Below are positions 54,976 to 62,505 of a stretch of 64,000 bases of DNA, one piece after another. Source of the DNA: Ottowia testudinis. Lineage in GTDB: Bacteria; Pseudomonadota; Gammaproteobacteria; Burkholderiales; Burkholderiaceae_C. Below the pieces are notes generated by a model, which had not been told where the DNA came from, searched no databases, and saw only the letters and a program-made list of their open reading frames with translations. A program made the translations under genes and the position numbers. Each line of letters begins with the position of its first letter. Position 1 is the first letter of the stretch. The stretch spans positions 1,178,001 to 1,242,000 of the forward strand of contig NZ_CP071796.1 in the NCBI RefSeq assembly GCF_017498525.1. Direction: 5' to 3'.

Positions 54976-55396
54976 CCAAACCCCCGACGCCCTGCAGCGC
55001 TTTGCCAGCATCAGCATCCAAGGCAACCGCGCTGGCAGCCTGTATGAGCGCACCAGTAACGCCACCGCTGGCAGCAGCGCCGCCCTGTACGCCTTCGGCT
55101 CCGAGAACTTCATCACCCAGACCCAGAATGGCTGGCGCTGGTACGACCGTGCCAGCAACAGCGTCGACTACGACGAATCCAGCCGCATCCAGGCCTACAC
55201 CAACCCTGCTGACATCAAAGTCAGCTTTGAATACACCCAAGGCGCCTTAAGCCGCGTCCTCGACCACCACGGCCAGCCTGTGCTTGCCATCCAAACCGAC
55301 CCTCAAGGCCGCGTCACCCAGGTCCAAGACGCCACCCCCAACGGAGGCGGCCGCAAAGTCCAATACAGCTGGAGCGACGGTGGCGCGCGGGGCTAA
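54976..55396 (+). pseudogene. Fragment of a second Rhs gene, N-proximal type
   Basis: No start codon. The fragment opens with the core motif TPDALQRFASISIQG and then reads LYAFGSENFITQTQNGWRWY, DRASNSVDYDESSRIQAY and VQDATPNGGGRKVQYSW before a TAA at 55394. The middle resembles the N-terminal YD region of the main Rhs (IYTFDENNYIRAVESGWQWY; TIDYDATGRMLRWTNPAG) but is clearly diverged, so it derives from another Rhs paralogue fused to the common core. It is the array's last recognisable piece and lies 55 bp from exbD. Confidence 0.65.
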
Positions 55397-55451
55397 AAAA
55401 CCAAGTCAGCCAAGCCACGGGGCGCGGCCGAGGAGGGCTGAGTAACTGTGC

Positions 55452-55865
55452 TCAGCGCTTGGGCGGCTCGGTGATGAACCCAATCTTCTTGAGCCCGGCC
55501 TGCTGCGCCGCGGCCATGGCCTGGGCCACGCGCTCGTAGCGCACGTCCTTGTCGCCCCGGATATGCAAATCCGGCTGCGGCTGCTTGCCCGCCTCGGCCT
55601 GCAGGCGCGCGGGCAATTGCTCGTCGGCGATCTTGTCCTCGCCCAGCCAGTAGCTGCCATCGGCTTGTACCGACAGGCGCACCGTCTCGGGCTTGACCAC
55701 TTCCATTTCGTTGGCCGCCTTGGGCAACTCCACGTTCACGGCATGCTTCATGACGGGCACGGTGATGATGAAGATGATCAGCAGCACCAGCATCACGTCG
55801 ATGAACGGGACCATGTTGATCTCGCTCATCACCTCATCGGTGCCGTCGGCAATGAATCCGGCCAT
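55452..55865 (-). CDS. exbD: Biopolymer transport protein ExbD
   Basis: 137 residues. A short cytoplasmic leader (MAGFIADGTDEVMSEINMVP) is followed by one transmembrane helix with the essential Asp (FIDVMLVLLIIFIITVPVM) and a periplasmic domain ending FITEPPKR. This is the canonical ExbD size and layout. With ExbB and TonB it converts proton-motive force into outer-membrane transport, and it should power the seven TonB receptors in this window. It lies 5 bp downstream of exbB, so the two are co-transcribed. Confidence 0.95.
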   Translation of the reverse strand: MAGFIADGTDEVMSEINMVPFIDVMLVLLIIFIITVPVMKHAVNVELPKAANEMEVVKPETVRLSVQADGSYWLGEDKIADEQLPARLQAEAGKQPQPDLHIRGDKDVRYERVAQAMAAAQQAGLKKIGFITEPPKR

Positions 55866-55870
55866 GGTGC

Positions 55871-56587
55871 TCAGGCCTTCTTCATGGCCACGACGTTGCT
55901 GTCGCTGCTGGCGATGGTCACGCGCGCGCCGGTCACGTAATAGGCATGCAAGTCGTGCGCGAAGCGCCCCAGCTTGGCCAGAATGTGCTTGTTGCCGCGC
56001 ACCAGCGCGTTGTAGCCCAGCACGGCGGGAATCGCCACGGCCAGGCCCATGGCGGTCATGATCAGCGCCTCGCCGATCGGCCCGGCCACCTGATCGATGC
56101 TGGCCTGGCCGGCCGAGCCGATCTTCATCAGCGCGTGATAGATACCCCAGACGGTGCCGAACAGCCCGACGAAGGGCGCGGTGGAGCCGACCGAGGCGAG
56201 GATGGCCAGCCCCGCCTGCAGTTGGCCCGTGGCGTCGTCAATGCTGTTGCGAAGGGTGCGCGAGATCCAATCGCTCACGTCCAGCGAATCGTGCAATTGC
56301 GCCTGGGTGGCGCGGTGGTGGGCGGCGGCTTCGCGGCCTTCGATGGCCAGCTGGCGAAACGGGTTGGCGTCTTGGGGCGTCAGCTTGGAGAGCCCCTCGG
56401 CCATGTCGGACGAGTGCCAGAAGCTCTCGATTTGCGCGGCCTGGCGCTTGGCGCGCACCACGTCCAGGGCCTTGATCAGAATCACGATCCACGAGGCCAG
56501 CGACATCAATACCAGCGCCGCGAACACGCCGCGCGTGACCCAGTCGCCCTGGGTCCAGACATGCAGCAGGCCGAATTGATTTTCCAT
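55871..56587 (-). CDS. exbB: Biopolymer transport protein ExbB
   Basis: 238 residues. Three transmembrane helices: an N-terminal one (VFAALVLMSLASWIVILIKA) and two C-terminal ones (AILASVGSTAPFVGLFGTVW; PIGEALIMTAMGLAVAIPAV), with the family motif TAPFVGLFGTVWGIYHALM. The ATG at 56587 is chosen; a TTG at 56599 would fall in insertion-element sequence. The IS200-type element abuts the gene within about 15 bases of its start, so the native leader and ribosome site have been replaced, which may change expression. It partners with exbD (5 bp away) and tonB beyond the element. Confidence 0.94.
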   Translation of the reverse strand: MENQFGLLHVWTQGDWVTRGVFAALVLMSLASWIVILIKALDVVRAKRQAAQIESFWHSSDMAEGLSKLTPQDANPFRQLAIEGREAAAHHRATQAQLHDSLDVSDWISRTLRNSIDDATGQLQAGLAILASVGSTAPFVGLFGTVWGIYHALMKIGSAGQASIDQVAGPIGEALIMTAMGLAVAIPAVLGYNALVRGNKHILAKLGRFAHDLHAYYVTGARVTIASSDSNVVAMKKA

Positions 56588-56589
56588 CC

Positions 56590-57165
56590 CAAGGTTCAAA
56601 CCACCGGCTTTGAGCCGGTGAGCTTTAGCTCGATGATGTTGGGATGGACTACAGATACGGCAGCCACACGGTCTACCAGATTGAATACCACTTTGTGTGG
56701 GTCACCAAGTACCGCTACAAGGTATTGCAAGGCGATGTGGCTCTGAGGGTGCGAGAGTTGGTCAGGCAGACCTGCGAGGCGTTCGAAATCAGGATCGTGA
56801 AGGGGTGGTCAGTAGCGACCACGTTCACATATTGGTGAGTGCGCCGCCGGAGCTGGCGCCCAGCGAGATCATGAGACGGCTCAAGGGCCGCACGGCCAGC
56901 AAGCTGTTCGAAGAGTACTCGCATCTGAAGAAGAGGTTCTGGGGTCGGCATCTGTGGGCGCGAGGGTATTTTTGTGCGACGGTAGGTCAGATGACGGAAG
57001 AGATGATCAAGCAGTATTTGGAGCACCACTTTGAGCCGAGTCGAGACGACAACTTCCGAGCGGAGGCGCCGCCAAGAGACGCGTCGTGAAGTCGACGCGT
57101 GGGTGGTGCACTTTCAGTGCCTGGAATCTCAACCCACCGGCTTTAGCCGGTGGTTGTTGAGTGTT
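56590..57165 (+). mobile_element. IS200/IS605-family insertion between tonB and exbB
   Basis: About 575 bp without terminal inverted repeats but with subterminal hairpins at both ends: left accaccggctttgagccggt (about 56600), right cccaccggctttagccggtg (about 57133). These imperfect palindromes are the single-strand recognition structures of HUH Y1 transposases. The element is antisense to the operon it splits. Exact ends were not determined, since IS200-type elements make no target duplication. Confidence 0.82.
56644..57089 (+). pseudogene. IS200/IS605 TnpA transposase, frameshifted
   Basis: The first frame (56644-56838) gives MDYRYGSHTVYQIEYHFVWV to EIRIVKGWS. The second frame continues VVSSDHVHILVSAPPELAPS to FRAEAPPRDAS, ending at 57089. 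Joined, they make a ~148-residue Y1 transposase with the HUH pair (HVH) and the catalytic Tyr in MIKQYLEHH. One G appears lost in the aaggggtgg tract (KGVVSSDHVH is expected). The element is therefore probably immobile, unless the loss is a sequencing error or programmed frameshifting. Confidence 0.8.
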
Positions 57166-57174
57166 CATTTGACT

Positions 57175-57855
57175 TCACTCCAACACGAAATTGATCGGGA
57201 CGTGTACCCAGCGGGTATCGGTGGTGCCTTGGTAGGCCGCCGGATCGAAGCGCCAGCCGCGCACGGTCTCCAGCGAAACCTGGTCGAGCTGGTCATGGCC
57301 GCTGGAACGCTGCAGCACGACGTCGATTGGCCTGCCGTCCGTGCCGATGAGCACACGGACGACGACGCGGCCAGCCTCTCGAAGCTGCCGGCTGGTGGCG
57401 GGGTAAACGGGGGCAGGATTGAGCGAGTCGTTGTACAGGCTGGATGAGCGCACCACGACCTCTGGCATCTGCGGGACCGGCTGCGTCGCTTGGGCTTGCG
57501 GCTGCAAAGGAATGAGTTTGCTGGCCTCGGGGGCAGGCGGCTCAGAGCGCGGCGATGGCCTGACGGGCCTGAGTGCCGTGAGCGGGGCATCAGCCACGGC
57601 AAGAGTGGGCACAGCTGGGTGAGAACGTGGTAGCGGCGCTGGGGCAGGGTTGGGCTGCGGCGTGGGTTCGGCTGCTTGTGTGAGCGCTACCGACGGTGCC
57701 GGGGCAAAGAATTCGGCCAATAGGCGGGCCGGAACAATCACCTGCAATGGTTTGCCGAGCGAAGCCTTGTGCAGGCCCCAGAGGGCTAGCACATGAATCA
57801 AAACGACTGCGGCGATGACGCTGGCGTCTCGGCGCAGGCGAGTGGTCAGGGACAT
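57175..57855 (-). CDS. tonB: Energy transducer TonB
   Basis: 226 residues. An N-terminal signal anchor (VIAAVVLIHVLALWGLH) contains the conserved His. A proline-rich periplasmic spacer (about 50-140, e.g. PTPQPNPAPAPLP) follows. The C-terminal TonB domain reads NPAPVYPATSRQLREAGRVV, VRVLIGTDGRPIDVVLQRSS and VRGWRFDPAAYQG and ends VPINFVLE. It spans the periplasm and touches the TonB boxes of the receptors. The operon order tonB-exbB-exbD is typical, but an IS200-type element sits just after the tonB stop. A Fur-like site overlaps the start region. Confidence 0.95.
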   Translation of the reverse strand: MSLTTRLRRDASVIAAVVLIHVLALWGLHKASLGKPLQVIVPARLLAEFFAPAPSVALTQAAEPTPQPNPAPAPLPRSHPAVPTLAVADAPLTALRPVRPSPRSEPPAPEASKLIPLQPQAQATQPVPQMPEVVVRSSSLYNDSLNPAPVYPATSRQLREAGRVVVRVLIGTDGRPIDVVLQRSSGHDQLDQVSLETVRGWRFDPAAYQGTTDTRWVHVPINFVLE

Positions 57856-57857
57856 GG

Positions 57858-57876
57858 CGATGATTATCTTCTGAAC
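57858..57876 (-). promoter_or_regulatory. Weak Fur-like site at the tonB start
   Basis: Read on the - strand, tcagaagataatcatcgcc matches the Fur consensus at 11 of 19 positions, with gataatcat intact. It overlaps the expected ribosome-binding region of tonB. Iron control of tonB would be logical here, but the match is partial. Confidence 0.4.
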
Positions 57877-58027
57877 AAACGAGCCCGCCAGACTACGGGT
57901 TGGCCGTTCTTGCCAGCGTTAGTTTTGCGTGGAGTGCGCCATAAAACACCGCGTCGTTTATTTACCCCCCCGTTCTGTCAGGCACTGCAGAGGCACGGGG
58001 ACATGGCCTGATGAAGATGGATGCGCG

Positions 58028-58146
58028 GGAATCCCTGTAAATTTCTCTGCAAGCGGCGAAACGCTTTTTGAGACAGGTTTGCTGGAGACTGAGGGTGCCG
58101 CCAGCCAGCAATCAAATAAGCGATTTTCGGGTCGCTTTTTATTCCC
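58028..58146 (+). ncRNA. Putative structured RNA or mobile-element scar, copy B
   Basis: Diverged copy of the element at 25811-25919, in the 357-bp gap between tonB and the DsrE-like gene and antisense to both. The shared core is ungapped (aatccctgtaaa, gagacaggtt, gctgg-gact, gccgcca). It too ends in a terminator, of different stem sequence, so the structure is conserved while bases change. The rest of the gap (57877-58027, 58147-58212) shows no gene. Confidence 0.45.
58118..58143 (+). terminator. Intrinsic terminator of element B
   Basis: A 6-bp stem aagcga / tcgctt with an 8-base loop, followed by tttattc. Confidence 0.62.
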
Positions 58147-58212
58147 AATACACATCCCATCATCGTTTATGCGATTGGATGTTGTGCCGTCGTATGCTGC
58201 TGTGCCTGCTGC

Positions 58213-58608
58213 TCAATAAGTCAGCGTGGCCCAGCGCTTGTCGAGCACGCGTGACATGAACTGCACCGAGCCGCCGCGACCGTGGCATTCGGCGATGAGG
58301 TCGGTGCTGTCGATGCCTTGTGCATGCAGCGCATCGCTGCACGCCAGCAAACGCGCGCCGTGGGCCACGCATTGTTGGATGTGAGCGAGGATTGTCTGAT
58401 CCGCGTGCGGTGACGCGCGAAGGTTGGCGGCCACGCCGGGCACCAGCAGGCGCACGCTGGCGGCGGTGAAATACACCTCAACCTGCGCCTCCATCGCGGC
58501 GGCGGCGGCGGCGTGAAAGAAGGGCGTGGCCAGCCGTTCGGGCATGGATGGGCCGGCGGCCCACAGCAAGATGGCCACACCGTCCAGCGCATCGGGCGTG
58601 AAGCTCAT
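58213..58608 (-). CDS. DsrE-family-like small protein
   Basis: 131 residues. A Rossmann-like alpha/beta layout fits DsrE/DsrF/TusD proteins: ALDGVAILLWAAGPS (strand and turn), AMEAQVEVYFTAASVRLLVP, IQQCVAHGARLLACSDALHA and GIDSTDLIAECHGRGGSVQF. Two Cys (CVAHG and ACSDAL) lie where family members carry the persulfide Cys. The start ATG overlaps the stop of the GcvH-like gene (58605-58608), so they are coupled. In DsrE proteins this fold relays sulfur; here, next to tRNA-Sec and selAB, it may relay sulfur or selenium. The family call is by pattern only. Confidence 0.65.
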   Translation of the reverse strand: MSFTPDALDGVAILLWAAGPSMPERLATPFFHAAAAAAMEAQVEVYFTAASVRLLVPGVAANLRASPHADQTILAHIQQCVAHGARLLACSDALHAQGIDSTDLIAECHGRGGSVQFMSRVLDKRWATLTY

Positions 58609-59039
58609 GCGTTGTCCAACGATGCTCGGAACAGCCGCGCATGCGCGGCCATCGCGGGCGCGACCAATGGGCCGTGCACCAGCCGTGCTGCATCGGCTGC
58701 GAAGTCGCTCAGCGTTACGCGTGCGATCCAGCCATCGCCATATGGGTCCTGGTGCACGCGCTCCGGGTGTTCGTCGAGCAGCGGATTGACGGCGATCACT
58801 GTCCCTGTCACCGGCGACTTGACGGCCACGATCGACTTGGCCAGCTCCACCACCGCGATCGCATGACCTTGCGCTACCGCCACCCCGACGCTCTTGGGCC
58901 GGCACATATAGATCTCGCCCGACAGCTGGATCCCGAGCGCCGTGATGCCTACCGTGGCGGTGCCGTCGCCGTGCGGTCTGGCCCACACCTGATGCTCGAT
59001 CAGGTAATGCAAGTCGGCGGGAAAGGTGATTTCAGTCAT
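58605..59039 (-). CDS. GcvH-like lipoyl-domain protein
   Basis: 144 residues. It follows the glycine-cleavage H-protein pattern: HQVWARPHGDGTATVGITAL, GEIYMCRPKSVGVAVAQGH, the lipoyl-lysine turn VVELAKSIVAVKSPVTGTV (Lys68), then NPLLDEHPERVHQDPYGDGW. A C-terminal extension of about 25 residues (LVHGPLVAPAMAAHARLF) is unusual. The usual partners gcvT and gcvP are absent. It lies between selC and the DsrE-like gene, so it is more likely a lipoate-binding carrier in sulfur/selenium chemistry, like LbpA-type proteins, than part of glycine cleavage. The start ATG at 59039 follows selC by 40 bases. Confidence 0.82.
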   Translation of the reverse strand: MTEITFPADLHYLIEHQVWARPHGDGTATVGITALGIQLSGEIYMCRPKSVGVAVAQGHAIAVVELAKSIVAVKSPVTGTVIAVNPLLDEHPERVHQDPYGDGWIARVTLSDFAADAARLVHGPLVAPAMAAHARLFRASLDNA

Positions 59040-59079
59040 GAAGGGCAGGCCGGAAGCATCCGGGGTTGAGCATCTCTGT

Positions 59080-59175
59080 TGGCGGAAGGGCACGGGAGTC
59101 GAACCCGCCCGGCGACGCATGGCGCCACCCACCGGGTTTGAAGCCCGGCCCACCCACCAGGATGGTTGCCCTTCC
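59080..59175 (-). tRNA. selC: tRNA-Sec (anticodon TCA)
   Basis: On the - strand, ggaagggcaaccatcctgg begins a 96-base gene ending cccgtgcccttccgcca, with CCA encoded. The acceptor stem is eight bases (ggaagggc/gcccttcc), as in bacterial tRNA-Sec. The anticodon loop cttcaaa has TCA at 59139-59141, and the long variable arm (ggtggcgccatgcgtcgccg) is present. It follows selB by 7 bp and precedes the GcvH-like gene. It delivers selenocysteine at UGA with SelB. Confidence 0.95.
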
Positions 59176-59182
59176 GTTGATC

Positions 59183-61099
59183 TCACGGCAAGAAAAGCGT
59201 GCAGTCCGCCCGCAACTTGTGCATATCGCCCACCCGCCGCGTAAGACCGATGCGGTCGAAGTATTCCAGAATCTGAATGGCCCGCTTGCGACCCAGGCCG
59301 GTGGCGTCGCGGAACTGCGCGGCCAGCACGTCACCACCGTGCGCGGCACCCACTTCACGCGCGATGGCGGCCAGGCGCGCCAGGGTGGCGGGCGGCAGGT
59401 ACAGGTCTTTCACGATCTGGTGCAGCTCGCCCCGGCGGGCCAGGCGGGCCAGCGTGGTGCGCGTCAGCGGCTCGCCTTCGCCGGCGTTCTTGGCCAGGTC
59501 GCGTGCCCAGGCCCCTTCAAAGCCGGCCTGTGCCAGCGCGGGCGCCACTTTTTGCGCGATGCGCGTTTCATTGGCACTGAGTTGCGCGCCGTGCGTGGGC
59601 AGGTGCACCACGGCGCCGTGCAGCACCAGCGCGCCGCGCCCGGCCAGGCGCGCCAGCAGCGCCTGCCACAAGGGCGCAGGCAGGCGCGGCGCGGCCAGGC
59701 GGCGCAGGCGGGCGCTGTCGGGGCCCAGCTCGTCGGGCTGCCGGTCGTGAAATTTTTGCAGCGCGGCCAGCGCCAGAGCCTCGAACGCTTCGCTTTGTGT
59801 AGCGCCCAACGCAAGCCCGTCCTGCGCCAGGGCGGTATCTGGCACGGCATGCAGGGGCGCGGCGGCCAGCCCTTGCGCGGCGGCGAAGCGGTGCAGATCC
59901 ACGCCGTGGGGTGCCACGGCCAGCAACGCGGCCAGGCGCGCGGCGGCGCTGGCTTGGGTGAGGGCGCCCAGCTCGGCCAGGCGCTGCGGCGTGCGGCGGT
60001 AGCGCGTGGGCGCGAAGGGGTCGAGCACGGTGCCGCCGGCCAGTGTGCGGCTGGCGGCGGCGTCGCGCAGCAGCACGCGCTCGCCATGCCAGGCGCCAAC
60101 GGGCGCGTGCAGCAGCAACTGCACCAGCGCCGTGGCGCCGGGCGCCAGCGCGTCGTGGTCCAGCACCGTCAGCGTGGCGGCGACCTGCGCGGCACCGATG
60201 TGCGCCAGCACGCGGGCGCCGGAGCGCAGTGCGCGCGGCTCGGCATGCCACAGCGTCAGGCGGGCGTCGAGCCGGTTGGTGGCCAGCGCCACCGTGGGGT
60301 CGGTCAGCCACTGGCCGCGCGCCACCTCGTCACGCGCCAGGCCAACCAGGGCGACGGCGCAGCGCTGGCCGGCATGGGCGATACCCACCGGCTGGTTTTG
60401 CGCGTGCAGGCTGCGTGCGCGGGCGTGCTGCGTGCCCGGCACCAGCGCCAGCGCGTCGCCCACGCGCACCTGGCCCGCGTGCACGGTGCCAGTGACCACG
60501 GTGCCGGTGCCGGCCAGGGTGAAGCCGCGGTCAATCGCCAGGCGGAAGGCGGGTGCTTCGGTTTGTGGGTCAAATGTGCCGCTGGCGCTTGTCCCGCTTG
60601 CGCGAGCAGCTTCTAAAACAAGAGCGCGCAGGGTGTCGATACCGGCACCCGTGGGCGCCGACACGGCCACCACCGGCGCGCCGGCCAGCGGCGTGGGTGC
60701 CAGCAGCTCGGCCATTTCAGCACGCACCGCGTCGATGCGCTCGGCGTCGGCGCGGTCGGCCTTGGTGATGACCACCGCGCCGCGCGCCACGCCCAGCAGC
60801 GACAGCACGGCCAGGTGCTCCAGCGTCTGCGGCATCGGCCCATCGTCGGCGGCGACCAGCAGCAGGGCGAAGTCGATGCCGCTGGCACCGGCGACCATGG
60901 TGTGCACCAAGCGCTCGTGCCCGGGCACGTCGATGAAGCCGATGCGCCCGCCGCCCGGCGCATCCAGAAACGCGTAGCCCAGCTCGATGCTGATGCCGCG
61001 CTTTTTCTCCTCCGGCAGGCGGTCGGTGTCCACGCCGGTGAGCGCGCGCACCAGCGTGGTCTTGCCGTGGTCGATGTGGCCTGCGGTGCCGACGATCAT
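59183..61099 (-). CDS. selB: Selenocysteine-specific elongation factor SelB
   Basis: 638 residues, the usual SelB length. The GTPase domain begins at residue 1 ([20 protein letters not shown]; later [12 protein letters not shown] and VITKADRAD). EF-Tu-like domains 2 and 3 follow ([20 protein letters not shown]), and C-terminal winged helices that bind the SECIS hairpin end in [34 protein letters not shown]. The start at 61099 is preceded by the stop of the flavoprotein gene at 61114. A dispersed-repeat variant lies inside the coding region near 60596. It carries Sec-tRNA to in-frame UGA codons. Confidence 0.96.
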   Translation of the reverse strand: MIVGTAGHIDHGKTTLVRALTGVDTDRLPEEKKRGISIELGYAFLDAPGGGRIGFIDVPGHERLVHTMVAGASGIDFALLLVAADDGPMPQTLEHLAVLSLLGVARGAVVITKADRADAERIDAVRAEMAELLAPTPLAGAPVVAVSAPTGAGIDTLRALVLEAARASGTSASGTFDPQTEAPAFRLAIDRGFTLAGTGTVVTGTVHAGQVRVGDALALVPGTQHARARSLHAQNQPVGIAHAGQRCAVALVGLARDEVARGQWLTDPTVALATNRLDARLTLWHAEPRALRSGARVLAHIGAAQVAATLTVLDHDALAPGATALVQLLLHAPVGAWHGERVLLRDAAASRTLAGGTVLDPFAPTRYRRTPQRLAELGALTQASAAARLAALLAVAPHGVDLHRFAAAQGLAAAPLHAVPDTALAQDGLALGATQSEAFEALALAALQKFHDRQPDELGPDSARLRRLAAPRLPAPLWQALLARLAGRGALVLHGAVVHLPTHGAQLSANETRIAQKVAPALAQAGFEGAWARDLAKNAGEGEPLTRTTLARLARRGELHQIVKDLYLPPATLARLAAIAREVGAAHGGDVLAAQFRDATGLGRKRAIQILEYFDRIGLTRRVGDMHKLRADCTLFLP

Positions 61100-61113
61100 G
61101 GGTTCAGTGGTGC

Positions 61114-62505
61114 TCAGGCGCGGTACGCGGGGTAGGGCAGAACGGGTGGGGCCAAGCCGCCAAACATTTCTTCGAACATGAAGTCGGCCCAGCGGAAGTC
61201 GTCCTTGAACAGGGCGGGCGTGCGCTCGTTGTAGTCGCGCTGCACCTGCTTGATGCGGCCCTGGTCGTCGAAGCTGTAGTCGAACTGCACGTTCAGCGCC
61301 TGGCCGGGCGTGCCGTTGACGACCATGTAGCACAGGTTGTCGGGCAGGCGCGTTTCGGGCGTGCGGCCGGCAATGCGCTCGCTGATCTGGTAGGCGACGA
61401 TGCGGCCCAGCCGGTTGGCCACATGGGCGGCCTTGGGGTAGTAGCGGAAGTCGAGCGTCGATACGGCGCCGATGGCGTCGCCAATGACGAAGCTGCGCTC
61501 GTCGCCCTGGAGCTGCATCGTGCGTACATCCATGTCGGCCCAGCCGTTGCTGGCGGGGGTGACGGCGCCAGCCAGCCAGGCCAGATCGCCCGCTTGGTGT
61601 GGCGCCATCAGGATGGCATGGTCAAAGCTGTGGTCGCCCGCCGCGGTGCGGATGCGCTGGTTGAACGGATCGACCTCTTGCACGTGGGCGTTGGGCACGT
61701 AGGTGATGAAGTCCTTGTACAGCTCCTCGAATGCGCGCTTGTAGCCCAGGCCGATGGGCGCAATGGCGGGCTTGTGGTCGAGGATGGTGATGTGGCCCTT
61801 GATGCCGTGCGTCTTGAAGTGCCAGGCGATCAGGCAGGCGCGCTCGTAGGGGCTGGGCGGGCAGCGCTGGGGCGGTGGCGGCAGGGTCATGACCAGCTCG
61901 CCGCCCTTGAAGTGGTGCAGCGCGCGCTTGATGGTCAAGAACTCGGCATTGCTGGCGTAGGCGCTGGGGAAGCGTTGGCGTGCGGCGTTGGCGGCGGCGC
62001 GGTCGTTGCCGAACCAGCTTTCGTAGTTGTAGCGGATGCCGGGGGCGATCACCAGCCAGTCGTAGTCGAGTGTGCCGACGCTGGTGGTGACGGTGCGTTG
62101 GTCGCGGTCGATTTGCTGCACCTCGGCCTGGAAGAATAGGTAGCCCAGCTTGTGCGCCACGCGCAGGTAATCGTGCGTGAGCAATTCACCATCGAGCATG
62201 TTGACCAGCCACATGTTGGACAGCGGGCTGGAGAAGAACACGGGGTTACGGTCGAGCAGCACCACCTCGGCCTGCGGTGCCAGTTGGCGCAGGTTGGCGG
62301 CCGTGGTCAGGCCACCCCAGCCGCCGCCGCAGATGACGATGCGCGGCGCCTTGCGTGAAGGCAGCAGCTTTTGTGCCGGGCGGCCGATGAAGGCAGGGTA
62401 AGGCGCGGCGGCGCTGGATGTGCCCGGGTTGGCGCAAGCGGACAACAGCGGGACGGAAGCGGCAGCCGCGCTGGCGGCGATGAATCTGCGGCGATCGAAG
62501 GTCAT
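61114..62505 (-). CDS. Tat-exported FccB-like flavoprotein (sulfide dehydrogenase type)
   Basis: 463 residues. The N-terminus is a Tat signal ([21 protein letters not shown]) whose end also forms a lipobox (LLSAC). FAD-binding begins [17 protein letters not shown]. The redox Cys signature [15 protein letters not shown] matches FccB of flavocytochrome c sulfide dehydrogenase, and a second Cys sits in [12 protein letters not shown] near the C-terminus, as in FccB. The expected reaction is oxidation of sulfide (or an analogue) in the periplasm with electron transfer to a cytochrome; no FccA cytochrome gene is adjacent. It overlaps selA by 4 bp and sits between selA and selB, an unusual place. 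The ribosome site aaaggagcacc precedes the ATG. Confidence 0.87.
   Translation of the reverse strand: MTFDRRRFIAASAAAASVPLLSACANPGTSSAAAPYPAFIGRPAQKLLPSRKAPRIVICGGGWGGLTTAANLRQLAPQAEVVLLDRNPVFFSSPLSNMWLVNMLDGELLTHDYLRVAHKLGYLFFQAEVQQIDRDQRTVTTSVGTLDYDWLVIAPGIRYNYESWFGNDRAAANAARQRFPSAYASNAEFLTIKRALHHFKGGELVMTLPPPPQRCPPSPYERACLIAWHFKTHGIKGHITILDHKPAIAPIGLGYKRAFEELYKDFITYVPNAHVQEVDPFNQRIRTAAGDHSFDHAILMAPHQAGDLAWLAGAVTPASNGWADMDVRTMQLQGDERSFVIGDAIGAVSTLDFRYYPKAAHVANRLGRIVAYQISERIAGRTPETRLPDNLCYMVVNGTPGQALNVQFDYSFDDQGRIKQVQRDYNERTPALFKDDFRWADFMFEEMFGGLAPPVLPYPAYRA

Noticed and set aside
58605-59039. Bona fide glycine cleavage H protein (gcvH)
   Set aside because: No gcvT or gcvP nearby and a C-terminal extension; the location beside selC and a DsrE-like gene suggests another role, so no gene symbol was given.
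59066-60616. A 516-codon + frame opposite selB and selC
   Set aside because: It runs through tRNA-Sec and is antisense to selB; the translation is Gln/Arg/Gly-rich shadow.
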